A DNA stretch of 64,000 nucleotides from Saccharothrix luteola. Lineage in GTDB: Bacteria; Actinomycetota; Actinomycetes; Mycobacteriales; Pseudonocardiaceae. The notes below the pieces were generated by a model. The model made no database searches. It was not told the origin of the DNA and saw only the letters and a list, made by a program, of their open reading frames with translations. The stretch covers positions 108,945-172,944 of the forward strand of contig NZ_JAJHUO010000025.1 of NCBI RefSeq assembly GCF_020859565.1, written 5' to 3'. Position numbers and translations under genes: made by a program. Shown in pieces: positions 24,882 through 32,295 of the stretch; within the stretch, counting starts at the first letter, position 1; each line of letters opens with the position of its first letter.

Positions 24882-25400
24882 ATGGCCGTGAGCCAGGCTG
24901 AGGAGTCACACCACCGGAGATTGGCCCGCAACCTCAACGAGTTGTTGCAGGAACTGCGGGTGGCGCAGGCGGGCGTCCAGATCCTGTTCGGCTTCCTGCT
25001 GTCGATCACGTTCACCGAGCGCTACGCGTCGGCGGACATGTACGTCCGCGGCACGCACCTGATCACCATCCTGATGGCCGCGTGCGCCGTGGCGCTGCTG
25101 ACCGCGCCCGCCGCCTGGCACCGGTTGCTCTTCCGCCGCGGCAGGCGCGAGGACGTGATCGAGGTGGCGAACCGCTTCGCGATCGCCGGCCTGGCGTTCC
25201 TCGCGGTGGCGATGATCGGCACCGTCCTGCTCCTCGGCGAGGTCATCATCGGGGGCTGGATGGCGTTCGCGCTCGGCGGTTTCGCGACCGTGCTGTTCGG
25301 CACGCTCTGGTTCTTGTGGCCGTTGCGCGAGCGCCACCGCGGCTCCGCCGACGAGGACGAAGAGGACGAGGCGGACGAAGACGAGGACCGCGTCGAGTGA
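24882..25400 (+). CDS. DUF6328-like four-helix membrane protein
   Basis: A 172-residue protein with an N-terminal polar helix LARNLNELLQELRVAQAGVQ running into four hydrophobic segments and a strongly acidic tail (DEDEEDEADEDEDRVE). The N-terminal pattern matches DUF6328, a family of unknown function found next to stress genes in actinomycetes. ATG 24882 or GTG 24888 are possible; the stress promoter sits so close that the second may be used. It may be expressed separately from the heptose operon. Confidence 0.75.
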   Translation: MAVSQAEESHHRRLARNLNELLQELRVAQAGVQILFGFLLSITFTERYASADMYVRGTHLITILMAACAVALLTAPAAWHRLLFRRGRREDVIEVANRFAIAGLAFLAVAMIGTVLLLGEVIIGGWMAFALGGFATVLFGTLWFLWPLRERHRGSADEDEEDEADEDEDRVE

Positions 25401-25409
25401 GCGAGCCGG

Positions 25410-26084
25410 TCAGCCGGTCTCGTCCGTGGTGTTGTGCGGGGTGCCGACGGGCTTGGACTCCGGCGATCCCCGCTGGCGCAGGTAGACGCTCAGCACCACC
25501 ATCGAGCCGATGGCCAGGAACTCGGACTGCCAGTTCTGCAGCGACCGGTTCCAGAAGTCGGCCGACAGCACGTAGTCCCACCACGTCACCGGGTCCTGGA
25601 ACGTGTTCAGCTGGTCGTTGTTGTACGCGCTGCGGCCGGCGATCGACTGGGTCAGCCACGAGCCGACGAACAGGCCGAGCATCACCAGGCCGAGCGAGTT
25701 CGAGTACAGCGTCGTGCGCCAACCGCCCGCCTTCGCCCACGGCGGCGACTGCTCCTTCACGTGCTTGCCCAGCAGTTGGTCCTCGTCGGACTCCGCACCC
25801 ATGCGGTCGGCCGGTTTCGACTCCGGCGAGCCGCGCTGCATCAACCACACCGTGGCGAAGATGAACAGGAAGAACTGGAGGTACTCGGACTGCCAGTTCT
25901 CGGCCACGTCGACGGCGAAGTCCGACGAGGTCACGTACTGCCAGAAGCCGATCGGGTCACCGCCGTCGGTGAGCCGGTGGTTGTTGAGGTCGGCGTTGCC
26001 GGAGAACGCCTGCCCGACCAGCGTCGCCAGGCACAGCAGGCCGAACATTAGCCCCAAGCCGTTGTCCCGCAGGAACCTCTTCAC
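25410..26084 (-). CDS. DUF6766-like membrane protein
   Basis: A 224-residue protein built from an internal duplication: each half has a hydrophobic entry helix, a loop with YNNDQ or LNNHR, DYVLSADFWNRSLQNWQSEF or YVTSSDFAVDVAENWQSEY, a second helix and then QRGSPESKP. The duplication and motifs match the actinobacterial DUF6766 family of unknown function. GTG 26084 overlaps the stop of the tiny upstream ORF (GTGA), so it is translationally coupled to it. Confidence 0.78.
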   Translation of the reverse strand: MKRFLRDNGLGLMFGLLCLATLVGQAFSGNADLNNHRLTDGGDPIGFWQYVTSSDFAVDVAENWQSEYLQFFLFIFATVWLMQRGSPESKPADRMGAESDEDQLLGKHVKEQSPPWAKAGGWRTTLYSNSLGLVMLGLFVGSWLTQSIAGRSAYNNDQLNTFQDPVTWWDYVLSADFWNRSLQNWQSEFLAIGSMVVLSVYLRQRGSPESKPVGTPHNTTDETG

Positions 26085-26170
26085 AGGCCCACCAGCCCGA
26101 TGACGCTGAAGTACACCAGCAGGCCCAGCACGCCCAGCAGGTAGGCGTAGAACATCCCGCGCTGCGTCAC
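26081..26170 (-). CDS. 29-residue single-helix membrane protein
   Basis: A tiny ORF whose product is one hydrophobic helix (MFYAYLLGVLGLLVYFSVIG) after a short polar N-terminus. Its GTG overlaps the stop of the lipoprotein gene and its TGA overlaps the GTG of the DUF6766 gene, an exact GTGA chain on both sides that would be unlikely by chance. Probably a small subunit or partner of the DUF6766 protein; no direct evidence of function. Confidence 0.7.
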   Translation of the reverse strand: MTQRGMFYAYLLGVLGLLVYFSVIGLVGL

Positions 26171-26535
26171 GGTCCACCGACCTCGCAGTCGTACGGCCGT
26201 TCCCCCTGCGACTCGCAGCCCGCGCCCGCCACCCGCCACCCGTCCGTCAGCTCCCGCAGGAACAGCACGTCGTCGGAGGTGCGGACCTGTGCCGCGTCAC
26301 CCCAGACCTCGACCGCCTCCACCGTCCCACCGGGCACGTCGAGCGACGAGCACTCCGCGTCCTCGCGCGCGCGTTCGGTCAACAACCCGCAGGCCCGGTC
26401 GGTGTCGCCCGAGGCGACCGCCGCCGTGAACTCCTCCGCCGCGCGCCGGACCAGGTCGTCCGAGGCCGTGCCGCACCCGCCCGCCACCAACACCACCGGC
26501 AACGCCACGGCGGGCAACCACCGAAAGTGGATCAT
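26167..26535 (-). CDS. Small lipoprotein
   Basis: A 122-residue secreted lipoprotein: signal LPAVALPVVLVAGGC with lipobox Cys at residue 21, then a globular domain with RRAAEEFTAAVASGDTDRACGLL, a pattern common in actinobacterial NTF2-like or DUF4878-like lipoproteins, and four further Cys that could form disulfides. It is first in a three-gene coupled chain with the 29-residue ORF and the DUF6766 gene. Confidence 0.85.
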   Translation of the reverse strand: MIHFRWLPAVALPVVLVAGGCGTASDDLVRRAAEEFTAAVASGDTDRACGLLTERAREDAECSSLDVPGGTVEAVEVWGDAAQVRTSDDVLFLRELTDGWRVAGAGCESQGERPYDCEVGGP

Positions 26536-26552
26536 GGCTGGACGATAACGCC

Positions 26553-27725
26553 TCACGGGCGCAGCAGCACTTTGACGGCGTTGTCCTGCTTGCGCTGGAA
26601 GATCTCGTACGCGTGAGGTGCCTCGTCGAGCGGCAGGTGGTGGGTGGCGAAGGCGTCCACGCCGAGCGGGTCGTCGTCGGTGAGCAGCGGCAGGATCTCC
26701 GGGACCCAGCGCCAGACGTTGGCCTGGCCCATCCGCAGCTGCACCTGCTTGTCGAACAGGGTCAGCATCGGCATCGGGTCGGCCATCCCGCCGTACACGC
26801 CGGAGATCGAGATGGTGCCGCCGCGCCGCACGATCTCGATCGCCAGCCGCAGCGCGTGCAGCCGGTCCACGCCCGCGGTCCGCATGAACGGCGCCGCGAT
26901 GGCGTCCGGGAGCAGGCCGACGGCCTGGTGGGCGAGCTTCGCGACCGGCGCGCCGTGCGCCTCCATGCCGACGGCGTCGATGACGGCCTCCGGCCCGCGC
27001 CCGCCGGTGAGCTCGCGGATGTGGTCCACCAGGTGGCTGTCCCGCACGTTCAGCACGGTCACGCCGTGCCCGCGGGTCCGCGCCATGCGTTCGGGCACGA
27101 GGTCCACCCCGATGACCGTCTCGACGCCCCGGTGCTGCGCGATCCGGGTCGCCATGTCGCCGATCGGGCCGAGCCCGAGCACGACCAGGCTGTCCCGCGT
27201 GCCCGCGTACTCCACCGCCTGCCACGCCGTGGGCAGCACGTCGGAGAGGTAGACGAACCGGTCGTCCGGCGGGCCGTCCGGGACCTTGATCGGCAGCGTG
27301 TTGCCGAACGGCACCCGCAGGTACTCGGCCTGCCCGCCGGGCACCTGCCCGTACAGCTTGGTGTAGCCGAACAGCGCCGCGCCCGACCCCTGCTCGCGCA
27401 CCTGGGTCGTTTCGCACTGCGACTGCAGGCCGCGGTCGCACATGAAGCACGTGCCGCACGAGATGTTGAACGGCACCACGACCCGGTCGCCCGGCGCGAC
27501 CTCGGTGACCTCCGCGCCGACCTCCTCGACCACGCCCATCGGCTCGTGCCCGAGGATGTCGCCCTCGTCGATGAACGGGCCCATCACCTCGTACAGGTGC
27601 AGGTCGGAGCCGCACAAGCCGGTGGACGTGATGCGGACGATGACGTCGGTCGGCTCCTTGAGGATCGGATCCGGCACGGTGTCCACGCGCACGTCCCGCT
27701 TGCCGTGCCAGGTGACGGCCTTCAT
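26553..27725 (-). CDS. Zinc-dependent medium-chain alcohol/formaldehyde dehydrogenase
   Basis: A 390-residue MDR enzyme. Catalytic zinc ligands sit in TGLCGSDLH and GHEPMG; the structural zinc lobe CGTCFMCDRGLQSQC has four Cys; the NAD loop is VVLGLGPIGDMA. Length and the inserted GMEAHGAPVAKLAHQA region resemble the glutathione-independent formaldehyde dehydrogenase-like group. ATG 27725 has GGAGGAG at 5 bases. It is divergent from an SDR gene with a GGGTAC promoter, so aldehyde/alcohol stress handling is likely. Confidence 0.9.
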   Translation of the reverse strand: MKAVTWHGKRDVRVDTVPDPILKEPTDVIVRITSTGLCGSDLHLYEVMGPFIDEGDILGHEPMGVVEEVGAEVTEVAPGDRVVVPFNISCGTCFMCDRGLQSQCETTQVREQGSGAALFGYTKLYGQVPGGQAEYLRVPFGNTLPIKVPDGPPDDRFVYLSDVLPTAWQAVEYAGTRDSLVVLGLGPIGDMATRIAQHRGVETVIGVDLVPERMARTRGHGVTVLNVRDSHLVDHIRELTGGRGPEAVIDAVGMEAHGAPVAKLAHQAVGLLPDAIAAPFMRTAGVDRLHALRLAIEIVRRGGTISISGVYGGMADPMPMLTLFDKQVQLRMGQANVWRWVPEILPLLTDDDPLGVDAFATHHLPLDEAPHAYEIFQRKQDNAVKVLLRP

Positions 27726-27775
27726 CGGTGCTCCTCCCGCAGTTGTGGAACTGCCCGGAGCGTTCCCGGCACGGC

Positions 27776-27800
27776 GTGTGGCAAACACCGCCCCGGGTAC
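27776..27800 (+). promoter_or_regulatory. SigB/SigF-type promoter of the SDR gene
   Basis: GTGT - 15 bases - GGGTAC, nine bases before ATG 27810. Confidence 0.65.
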
Positions 27801-27809
27801 CCGCAGCGC

Positions 27810-28631
27810 ATGAGCGCACCACTACCTCAGGACCGGGCGGGAGCGCCGATGCGCGCGGTCGTGACCGGCTCTGACTCCGGCATCGGCAAGGCCGTCGCGG
27901 TCGCCTTGGCGGGCGGCGGCGTCGACGTCGGCATCACGTTCCACTCCGACGCCGACGGCGCCTCGGCCACCGCCCGGGAGGTCCGGGAGCAGGGCGTCCA
28001 GGCGGCCGTGCGCCGACTCGACCTGACCGACCTGCCCACCGCCGCGTCCGCGGTCGACGACCTGGCCGCCGAGCTGGGCGGCATCGACGTGCTGGTGAAC
28101 TGCGCCGGCACCGGGACCGCGCAGAAGGCCGTGGACATGGACTTCGACACTTGGCGCAGTGTGCTGTCGGTCGACCTCGACGGGGCCTTCCTGTGCGCGC
28201 AGCGCGCGGCCAAGCACATGATCAAGGCGGGCCGGGGCGGTCGGATCATCAACATCACCAGCGTCCACGAGCACCAGCCGCGGGTCGGCGCGGCGCCGTA
28301 CTGCGCGGCGAAGGCGGGGCTGGGGGCGTTGACCAAGGTGCTGGCGCTGGAACTGGCCGAGCACGCCATCACGGTGAACTCGGTCGCACCCGGCGAGATC
28401 TCCACGCCGATGACGGGCCAGGAGGACGTCGACCCACGCACCGAGCCCCGGCCGGGCGTCCCGCTGGGCCGTCCCGGGCATGCCAGTGAAGTGGCCGCCG
28501 TGGTGGCGTTCCTCGCGACACCGGCGGCCGGTTACGTGACGGGCGCGTCGTTCGTGGTGGACGGCGGCATGACCTTGATGGGCCCGCAGGCGAGCCAACT
28601 CCTAACCGACCGCACGTGGCTGGAACCCTGA
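27810..28631 (+). CDS. SDR family oxidoreductase (stress-type)
   Basis: A 273-residue classical SDR: TGSDSGIGKAVAVAL cofactor loop, NCAGTG, ITSVHEHQP and YCAAKAGLGALTK (Tyr/Lys pair), and the C-terminal GYVTGASFVVDGGMTLM. Similar to glucose 1-dehydrogenase-like SDRs. An extra N-terminal stretch of 13 residues precedes the fold; an internal ATG at 27849 could be the true start, although the promoter position supports 27810. Confidence 0.9.
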   Translation: MSAPLPQDRAGAPMRAVVTGSDSGIGKAVAVALAGGGVDVGITFHSDADGASATAREVREQGVQAAVRRLDLTDLPTAASAVDDLAAELGGIDVLVNCAGTGTAQKAVDMDFDTWRSVLSVDLDGAFLCAQRAAKHMIKAGRGGRIINITSVHEHQPRVGAAPYCAAKAGLGALTKVLALELAEHAITVNSVAPGEISTPMTGQEDVDPRTEPRPGVPLGRPGHASEVAAVVAFLATPAAGYVTGASFVVDGGMTLMGPQASQLLTDRTWLEP

Positions 28632-28643
28632 TGGGCGCGCCGA

Positions 28644-29099
28644 CTACCCCGTGGTCACCCGGCGCGTCGCGGCGGTCGCCGCGGCGAGCGCGGCGAGCCG
28701 GACCAGGTTGGCGCGGTGCCAGGTGCGGACCAGTCGGCGGCGCTCGTCGTCGCCCAACGCGCCCTCGCCGCGCAACAGCGGCAAGTTGACCGCCTTGACC
28801 AGGTAAGCCGTGAGGGCGGCGGCTGCCACTGTGCCTGCCGCCGACATGGCGACGGCCCGTCGGTCACCGCCCGTGCGCCAGCCCGCCGCCAGCGTCACAC
28901 CGGTGGCCACGAGGGTCACCGGCGCCGCCGGCGCGTAGTAGCGCAACGGGCTGCCGGGGCCGAGGAGCCGGGGTTCCCGGTTCGGCCGGGCGTCCGCGAG
29001 CAACCCGGGCACGTCGACCGCGGCCTCGTAGAGGTTGCCGGCGAACCAGTGCGCTTGGCCGAGTCGGGCCAGCGCGGCCCACGGCAACCGGAGTCCCAT
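28644..29099 (-). CDS. DUF1772-like four-helix membrane protein
   Basis: A 151-residue integral membrane protein. HWFAGNLYEAAVDVPGLL at the N-terminus followed by LRYYAPAAPVTLVATG and the C-terminal RTWHRANLVRLAALAAA matches the DUF1772/anthrone-oxygenase-like group by motif. Function unknown. It converges on the SDR gene, 12 bases from its stop. Confidence 0.68.
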   Translation of the reverse strand: MGLRLPWAALARLGQAHWFAGNLYEAAVDVPGLLADARPNREPRLLGPGSPLRYYAPAAPVTLVATGVTLAAGWRTGGDRRAVAMSAAGTVAAAALTAYLVKAVNLPLLRGEGALGDDERRRLVRTWHRANLVRLAALAAATAATRRVTTG

Positions 29100-29226
29100 G
29101 CGGTGATCCTACGGAGTCCGGTCGAGTCCTGAGGTGATTCCAAGGTTCGCCCAACGTCCCGCTGAGCCGGGCTTGGTCTGCTGGTCCCAGGCGCCGGACC
29201 GCCCGGCGCCCGGACTGGAGGCAGGG

Positions 29227-29709
29227 ATGCGAATGCGGATCCGGACCAGGCTCGTCGCGGCCGTCCTGACGGCGGGGACGCTGACCGCGGTGGTCGCCGC
29301 GAGCACGTCACCCGCGCTGGCGGAACCCACCACGGCCAAGGGCGTGACCGCCGGGCACGAGCCGGCGAAGCAGAAACCGGCGCAGGACGAGGTGGGGAAG
29401 GAGAAGGCGAAGCACGTCAAGCCGGGCGCGCCGGGCGGGGGACGGGAGGGGGTGCCCGCGGAGGCCGTCGAGCTGCTGGCCGTCAAGCTCGGCATCACGG
29501 TCGACCGGTCCCGTGAGGTGTACCGCGACCTGGAGAAGGTGAAGGCGCGGGGCGCGGAGATCGTCGGTGACCGGAGGTTCATCGCCATCGCCGAAGGGCT
29601 CGGCGTCACGCCCGAACGGCTGCTGGCCGTCCTGCGCGAGGTGAAGCAGGAGATCGCCGTGCCGCCGAAGCCGAAGCCGGGCGAACCGGTCGGTTCACCC
29701 TCGAAGTGA
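29227..29709 (+). CDS. Secreted Lys/Pro-rich protein
   Basis: A 160-residue protein with a Sec signal peptide ending SPALA (about residue 32). The mature part is Lys/Glu/Pro-rich, then a helical domain (VELLAVKLGITVDRSREVYRDLEKVK and a second GLGVTPERLLAVLREVKQE), which looks like two copies of a short helix-hairpin. ATG 29227 has GGAGG five bases upstream. It precedes an MprAB-like two-component system and could be a sensed or regulated envelope protein. Confidence 0.75.
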   Translation: MRMRIRTRLVAAVLTAGTLTAVVAASTSPALAEPTTAKGVTAGHEPAKQKPAQDEVGKEKAKHVKPGAPGGGREGVPAEAVELLAVKLGITVDRSREVYRDLEKVKARGAEIVGDRRFIAIAEGLGVTPERLLAVLREVKQEIAVPPKPKPGEPVGSPSK

Positions 29710-29798
29710 CCGGTCGACCAGGGTGGTCCGGACCGGTGCGCGGCCGGTGCGGACCGCGACCCGCGAGTGGGCCCGCGGCGGTGCCTCATACTGGTCGC

Positions 29799-30470
29799 GT
29801 GCGGGTCTTGGTGGTGGATGACGACGAGGCTGTCCGCCACTCCCTGGCCCACGCGCTGCGCCGGGACGGCTACCAGGTGACGGTCGCGGCGGACGGCGCG
29901 CAGGCGCTGGACGAGCTGGGCCGGGTCCGGCCCGAGGTGATCGTGCTCGACGTGCTGCTGCCCGAGCCCAACGGCCTGGAGATCTGCCGCAGGCTGCGCC
30001 GCCGGGGCGACCGCACGCCGATCCTCATGCTGACCGCGCGCGACCTGGTGGAGGACCGGGTCGCCGGGCTCGACGCGGGCGCCGACGACTACCTGGTCAA
30101 GCCGTTCGCCCTGGACGAGCTGCGGGCCAGGCTGCGCGCCCTGCTGCGGCGCACCGGGGTCGGCCAGGAGGTGCTGCGCTTCGCCGACGTGGAGATGGAC
30201 ACGACCACCTACCGCGTGCGCCGGGGCGAGCGGCCGATCGAGCTGACCCGCACCGAGCACGCGTTGCTGGAGCTGTTCCTGCGCAACCCGGACCGGGTGC
30301 TCGGCCGCGAGCTGATCTTCGAGTCCGTCTGGGGATACGACTTCGGGCCCGCGTCCAACGCGCTGTGGGTCTACATCAGCTACCTGCGCGCGAAGCTGGA
30401 GTCCGGCGGCGAACCCCGCCTGATCCAGACCGTGCGCGGCCTGGGGTACGTGCTGAGGGAGCGAGCGTGA
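29799..30470 (+). CDS. OmpR/PhoB-family response regulator, MprA-like
   Basis: A 223-residue response regulator: receiver with VVDDDEA acidic pair, phospho-acceptor in VIVLDVLLPEPNG, MLTARD and DDYLVKPF; then a winged-helix output domain ending VRGLGYVLRE. GTG 29799 gives the usual N-terminus; a CATACT sequence just upstream hints at a leaderless message. It overlaps the sensor kinase start (GTGA). MprA-type regulators respond to envelope stress in mycobacteria; that role is inferred. Confidence 0.92.
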   Translation: MRVLVVDDDEAVRHSLAHALRRDGYQVTVAADGAQALDELGRVRPEVIVLDVLLPEPNGLEICRRLRRRGDRTPILMLTARDLVEDRVAGLDAGADDYLVKPFALDELRARLRALLRRTGVGQEVLRFADVEMDTTTYRVRRGERPIELTRTEHALLELFLRNPDRVLGRELIFESVWGYDFGPASNALWVYISYLRAKLESGGEPRLIQTVRGLGYVLRERA

Positions 30471-31807
30471 CGCTGCGGACCAGGGTCGGGCTCGCCGGCG
30501 GCGCGGTGGTGCTGGTGGCGCTGGCGATCGCCTCGGTGGTGGTCTACTCGACGGTGCGGGCGGACCTGCGCCGCCACCTGGACGAGTCGCTGGCGCAGAC
30601 CGCCGCGCAGAGCCCGACGATCGCCGCGCAGCTCAAGCAGAAGGTCGCGGACTCCGGGCACGCGATGCCCATCGAAAGCCCGGTCGTCGTGGGCGGCACG
30701 CTGGTCCAGTTCGTCACCGCGCCGGTGTTCCCCGGTGTGAACCGGGCGTTCGTCGCCGTGACCGAGCGGGACGTGGCCGTGGCCGCGGGCGACGCGCCCG
30801 CCTACTTCCAGGACGTCACGCACCACGGCGTCGACTACCGGCTCCACACCGCCGCGGTGCCGCAGTCGCGGGGTGTGCTGATCCGCGTCGCCCGGCCGCT
30901 CGCCGACGGCGCCGACGTCCTGACCGCGTTGGCGGCGTTGCTGGTCAGCTTGACCCTGATCGGCGGGCTGGTCGCCGCGCTGGCCGCCAGGCTGGCGGCA
31001 CGGCGGGTGCTGCGGCCGGTGCGGGTGCTGACCGACGCGGTCGAGCACGTGACCGCGACCCGGGACCTGAAGGCGCGCGTCGACCTCACCGGGCGGGACG
31101 AGATCGGCCGCCTCGGCCGGTCGTTCGCCGCCATGATGACCGCCCTGGACGCCTCCGTGCACGCACAGCGCCGACTGGTCGCCGACGCGTCGCACGAGCT
31201 GCGCACGCCGCTGACCAGCCTGACCACGAACCTCGAGCTGCTCGCCGAGGCGGACGGGCTGCGCGACCCCGAGGCGCCCGCGCAGGTGCGGTCGGCGATC
31301 GCGCAGGTCGGTGAGCTGCGCACGCTGGTCAACGACCTGATCGACCTCGCCCGCTACGGGGAGGGCACCACGCGGGCCGAGGACACCCGGCTGGACCTGG
31401 TGACCGGCCGGGTGATCGCCAAGGCGGCGGCGCGGGCGAGCGGCCCGCGGTTCGAGTCGGCGCTGTCGCCCTGCCTGGTCCACGTCGACCCGGACGCGAT
31501 CGAGCGGGCCGTCGGGAACCTCGTGGACAACGCGGTGAAGTGGAGCCCGCCCGGCGGCCGGGTACTCGTCACGGTGGCCGACGGGGAGTTCGCCATCACC
31601 GACGAAGGGCCCGGAATCCCGCCGGCGGACGTGCCCTTCGTGTTCGACCGCTTCTACCGGTCGGCACAGGCGCGGTCGATGCCCGGCTCCGGGCTCGGCC
31701 TGGCCATCGTGCGCCGGGTGGTCGAGACCCACGGCGGGGAGGTGGCCGCCGAACCCCTCGACCGCGGCGTGCGGATGCGGCTGCGCCTGCCGGTGGTGCG
31801 GGACTGA
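30467..31807 (+). CDS. Sensor histidine kinase, MprB-like
   Basis: A 446-residue kinase with two transmembrane helices (about residues 8-28 and 150-172) flanking an extracellular sensor domain, HAMP linker, dimerisation/phospho-acceptor DASHELRTPLTSL (His near 246), N box VGNLVDNAVKW, DEGPGIP and GSGLGLAIVRR. Partner of the upstream regulator, with translational coupling. Confidence 0.93.
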   Translation: MTLRTRVGLAGGAVVLVALAIASVVVYSTVRADLRRHLDESLAQTAAQSPTIAAQLKQKVADSGHAMPIESPVVVGGTLVQFVTAPVFPGVNRAFVAVTERDVAVAAGDAPAYFQDVTHHGVDYRLHTAAVPQSRGVLIRVARPLADGADVLTALAALLVSLTLIGGLVAALAARLAARRVLRPVRVLTDAVEHVTATRDLKARVDLTGRDEIGRLGRSFAAMMTALDASVHAQRRLVADASHELRTPLTSLTTNLELLAEADGLRDPEAPAQVRSAIAQVGELRTLVNDLIDLARYGEGTTRAEDTRLDLVTGRVIAKAAARASGPRFESALSPCLVHVDPDAIERAVGNLVDNAVKWSPPGGRVLVTVADGEFAITDEGPGIPPADVPFVFDRFYRSAQARSMPGSGLGLAIVRRVVETHGGEVAAEPLDRGVRMRLRLPVVRD

Positions 31808-31818
31808 CCGCCGCCCGG

Positions 31819-31834
31819 ACCGTCCCGCGACGGT
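31819..31834. terminator. Short hairpin between convergent kinase and ChaB genes
   Basis: ACCGTC-CCGC-GACGGT, a six-base perfect stem between the stops at 31807 and 31836. A weak bidirectional terminator at best. Confidence 0.45.
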
Positions 31835-31835
31835 G

Positions 31836-32234
31836 CTACTTGGACCGGGCCTTGGCGGTCTTGCGGTTGTTCGCCTTGCCGATCGCCTCCACCAGTTGCT
31901 GCTTGGTCATGCTCGACCGGCCCGGCACGTCCAACTTCTTGGCCAGGTCGTAGAGGTGCTGCTTGCTCGCGTTGGCGTCCACGCCGCCCGCCGTCCGACC
32001 CTGCTTCGGCGTGCTGCGAGCGGCCTGCTTGTCGGACGGGCCCTTGTGGTCCTTCGGCTCCCAGTGGTCGCCGACCTTCTCGAACGAGTGCTTCAACGCG
32101 GCGAACGCGGTCCGGTGCGAGCGCTGGCCCTCGCCGTACGTCTGCACGGCGGAGTCGTGCGCCTTGATCCACGTCCGCTGCGCCTTCTTGGGCGAGCGGG
32201 CGATCGTGCTCGGCAACTCCTCACGTCCGGGCAT
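31836..32234 (-). CDS. ChaB-family protein with Rho-N/SAP-like tail
   Basis: A 132-residue basic protein. Residues 1-60 match ChaB (LPSTIARSPKKAQRTWIKAHDSAVQTY, then FAALKHSFEKVGDHW); residues about 88-120 form an HeH/Rho-N-like nucleic-acid-binding unit (HLYDLAKKLDVPGRSSMTKQQLVEAI). Such proteins are frequent general-stress proteins in actinomycetes. A GGGTAC palindrome shared with the divergent aldehyde dehydrogenase promoter lies about 50 bases upstream. Confidence 0.83.
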   Translation of the reverse strand: MPGREELPSTIARSPKKAQRTWIKAHDSAVQTYGEGQRSHRTAFAALKHSFEKVGDHWEPKDHKGPSDKQAARSTPKQGRTAGGVDANASKQHLYDLAKKLDVPGRSSMTKQQLVEAIGKANNRKTAKARSK

Positions 32235-32262
32235 GGCTGTCCTCCTCGGGGCTTCGCCTCGG

Positions 32263-32286
32263 GTTTCACCTCGGCCACCTGGGTAC
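32263..32286 (+). promoter_or_regulatory. SigB/SigF-type promoter of the aldehyde dehydrogenase gene
   Basis: GTTT - 14 bases - GGGTAC, nine bases before ATG 32296. The -35 matches the GTTT form of the consensus exactly. Confidence 0.7.
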
Positions 32287-32295
32287 CCGGAGGCC

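Noticed and set aside
27797..27802. Minus-strand GGGTAC as a promoter for the zinc alcohol dehydrogenase
   Set aside because: The box is the palindromic reverse of the SDR promoter and no GNNT lies 14-16 bases upstream on the minus strand.
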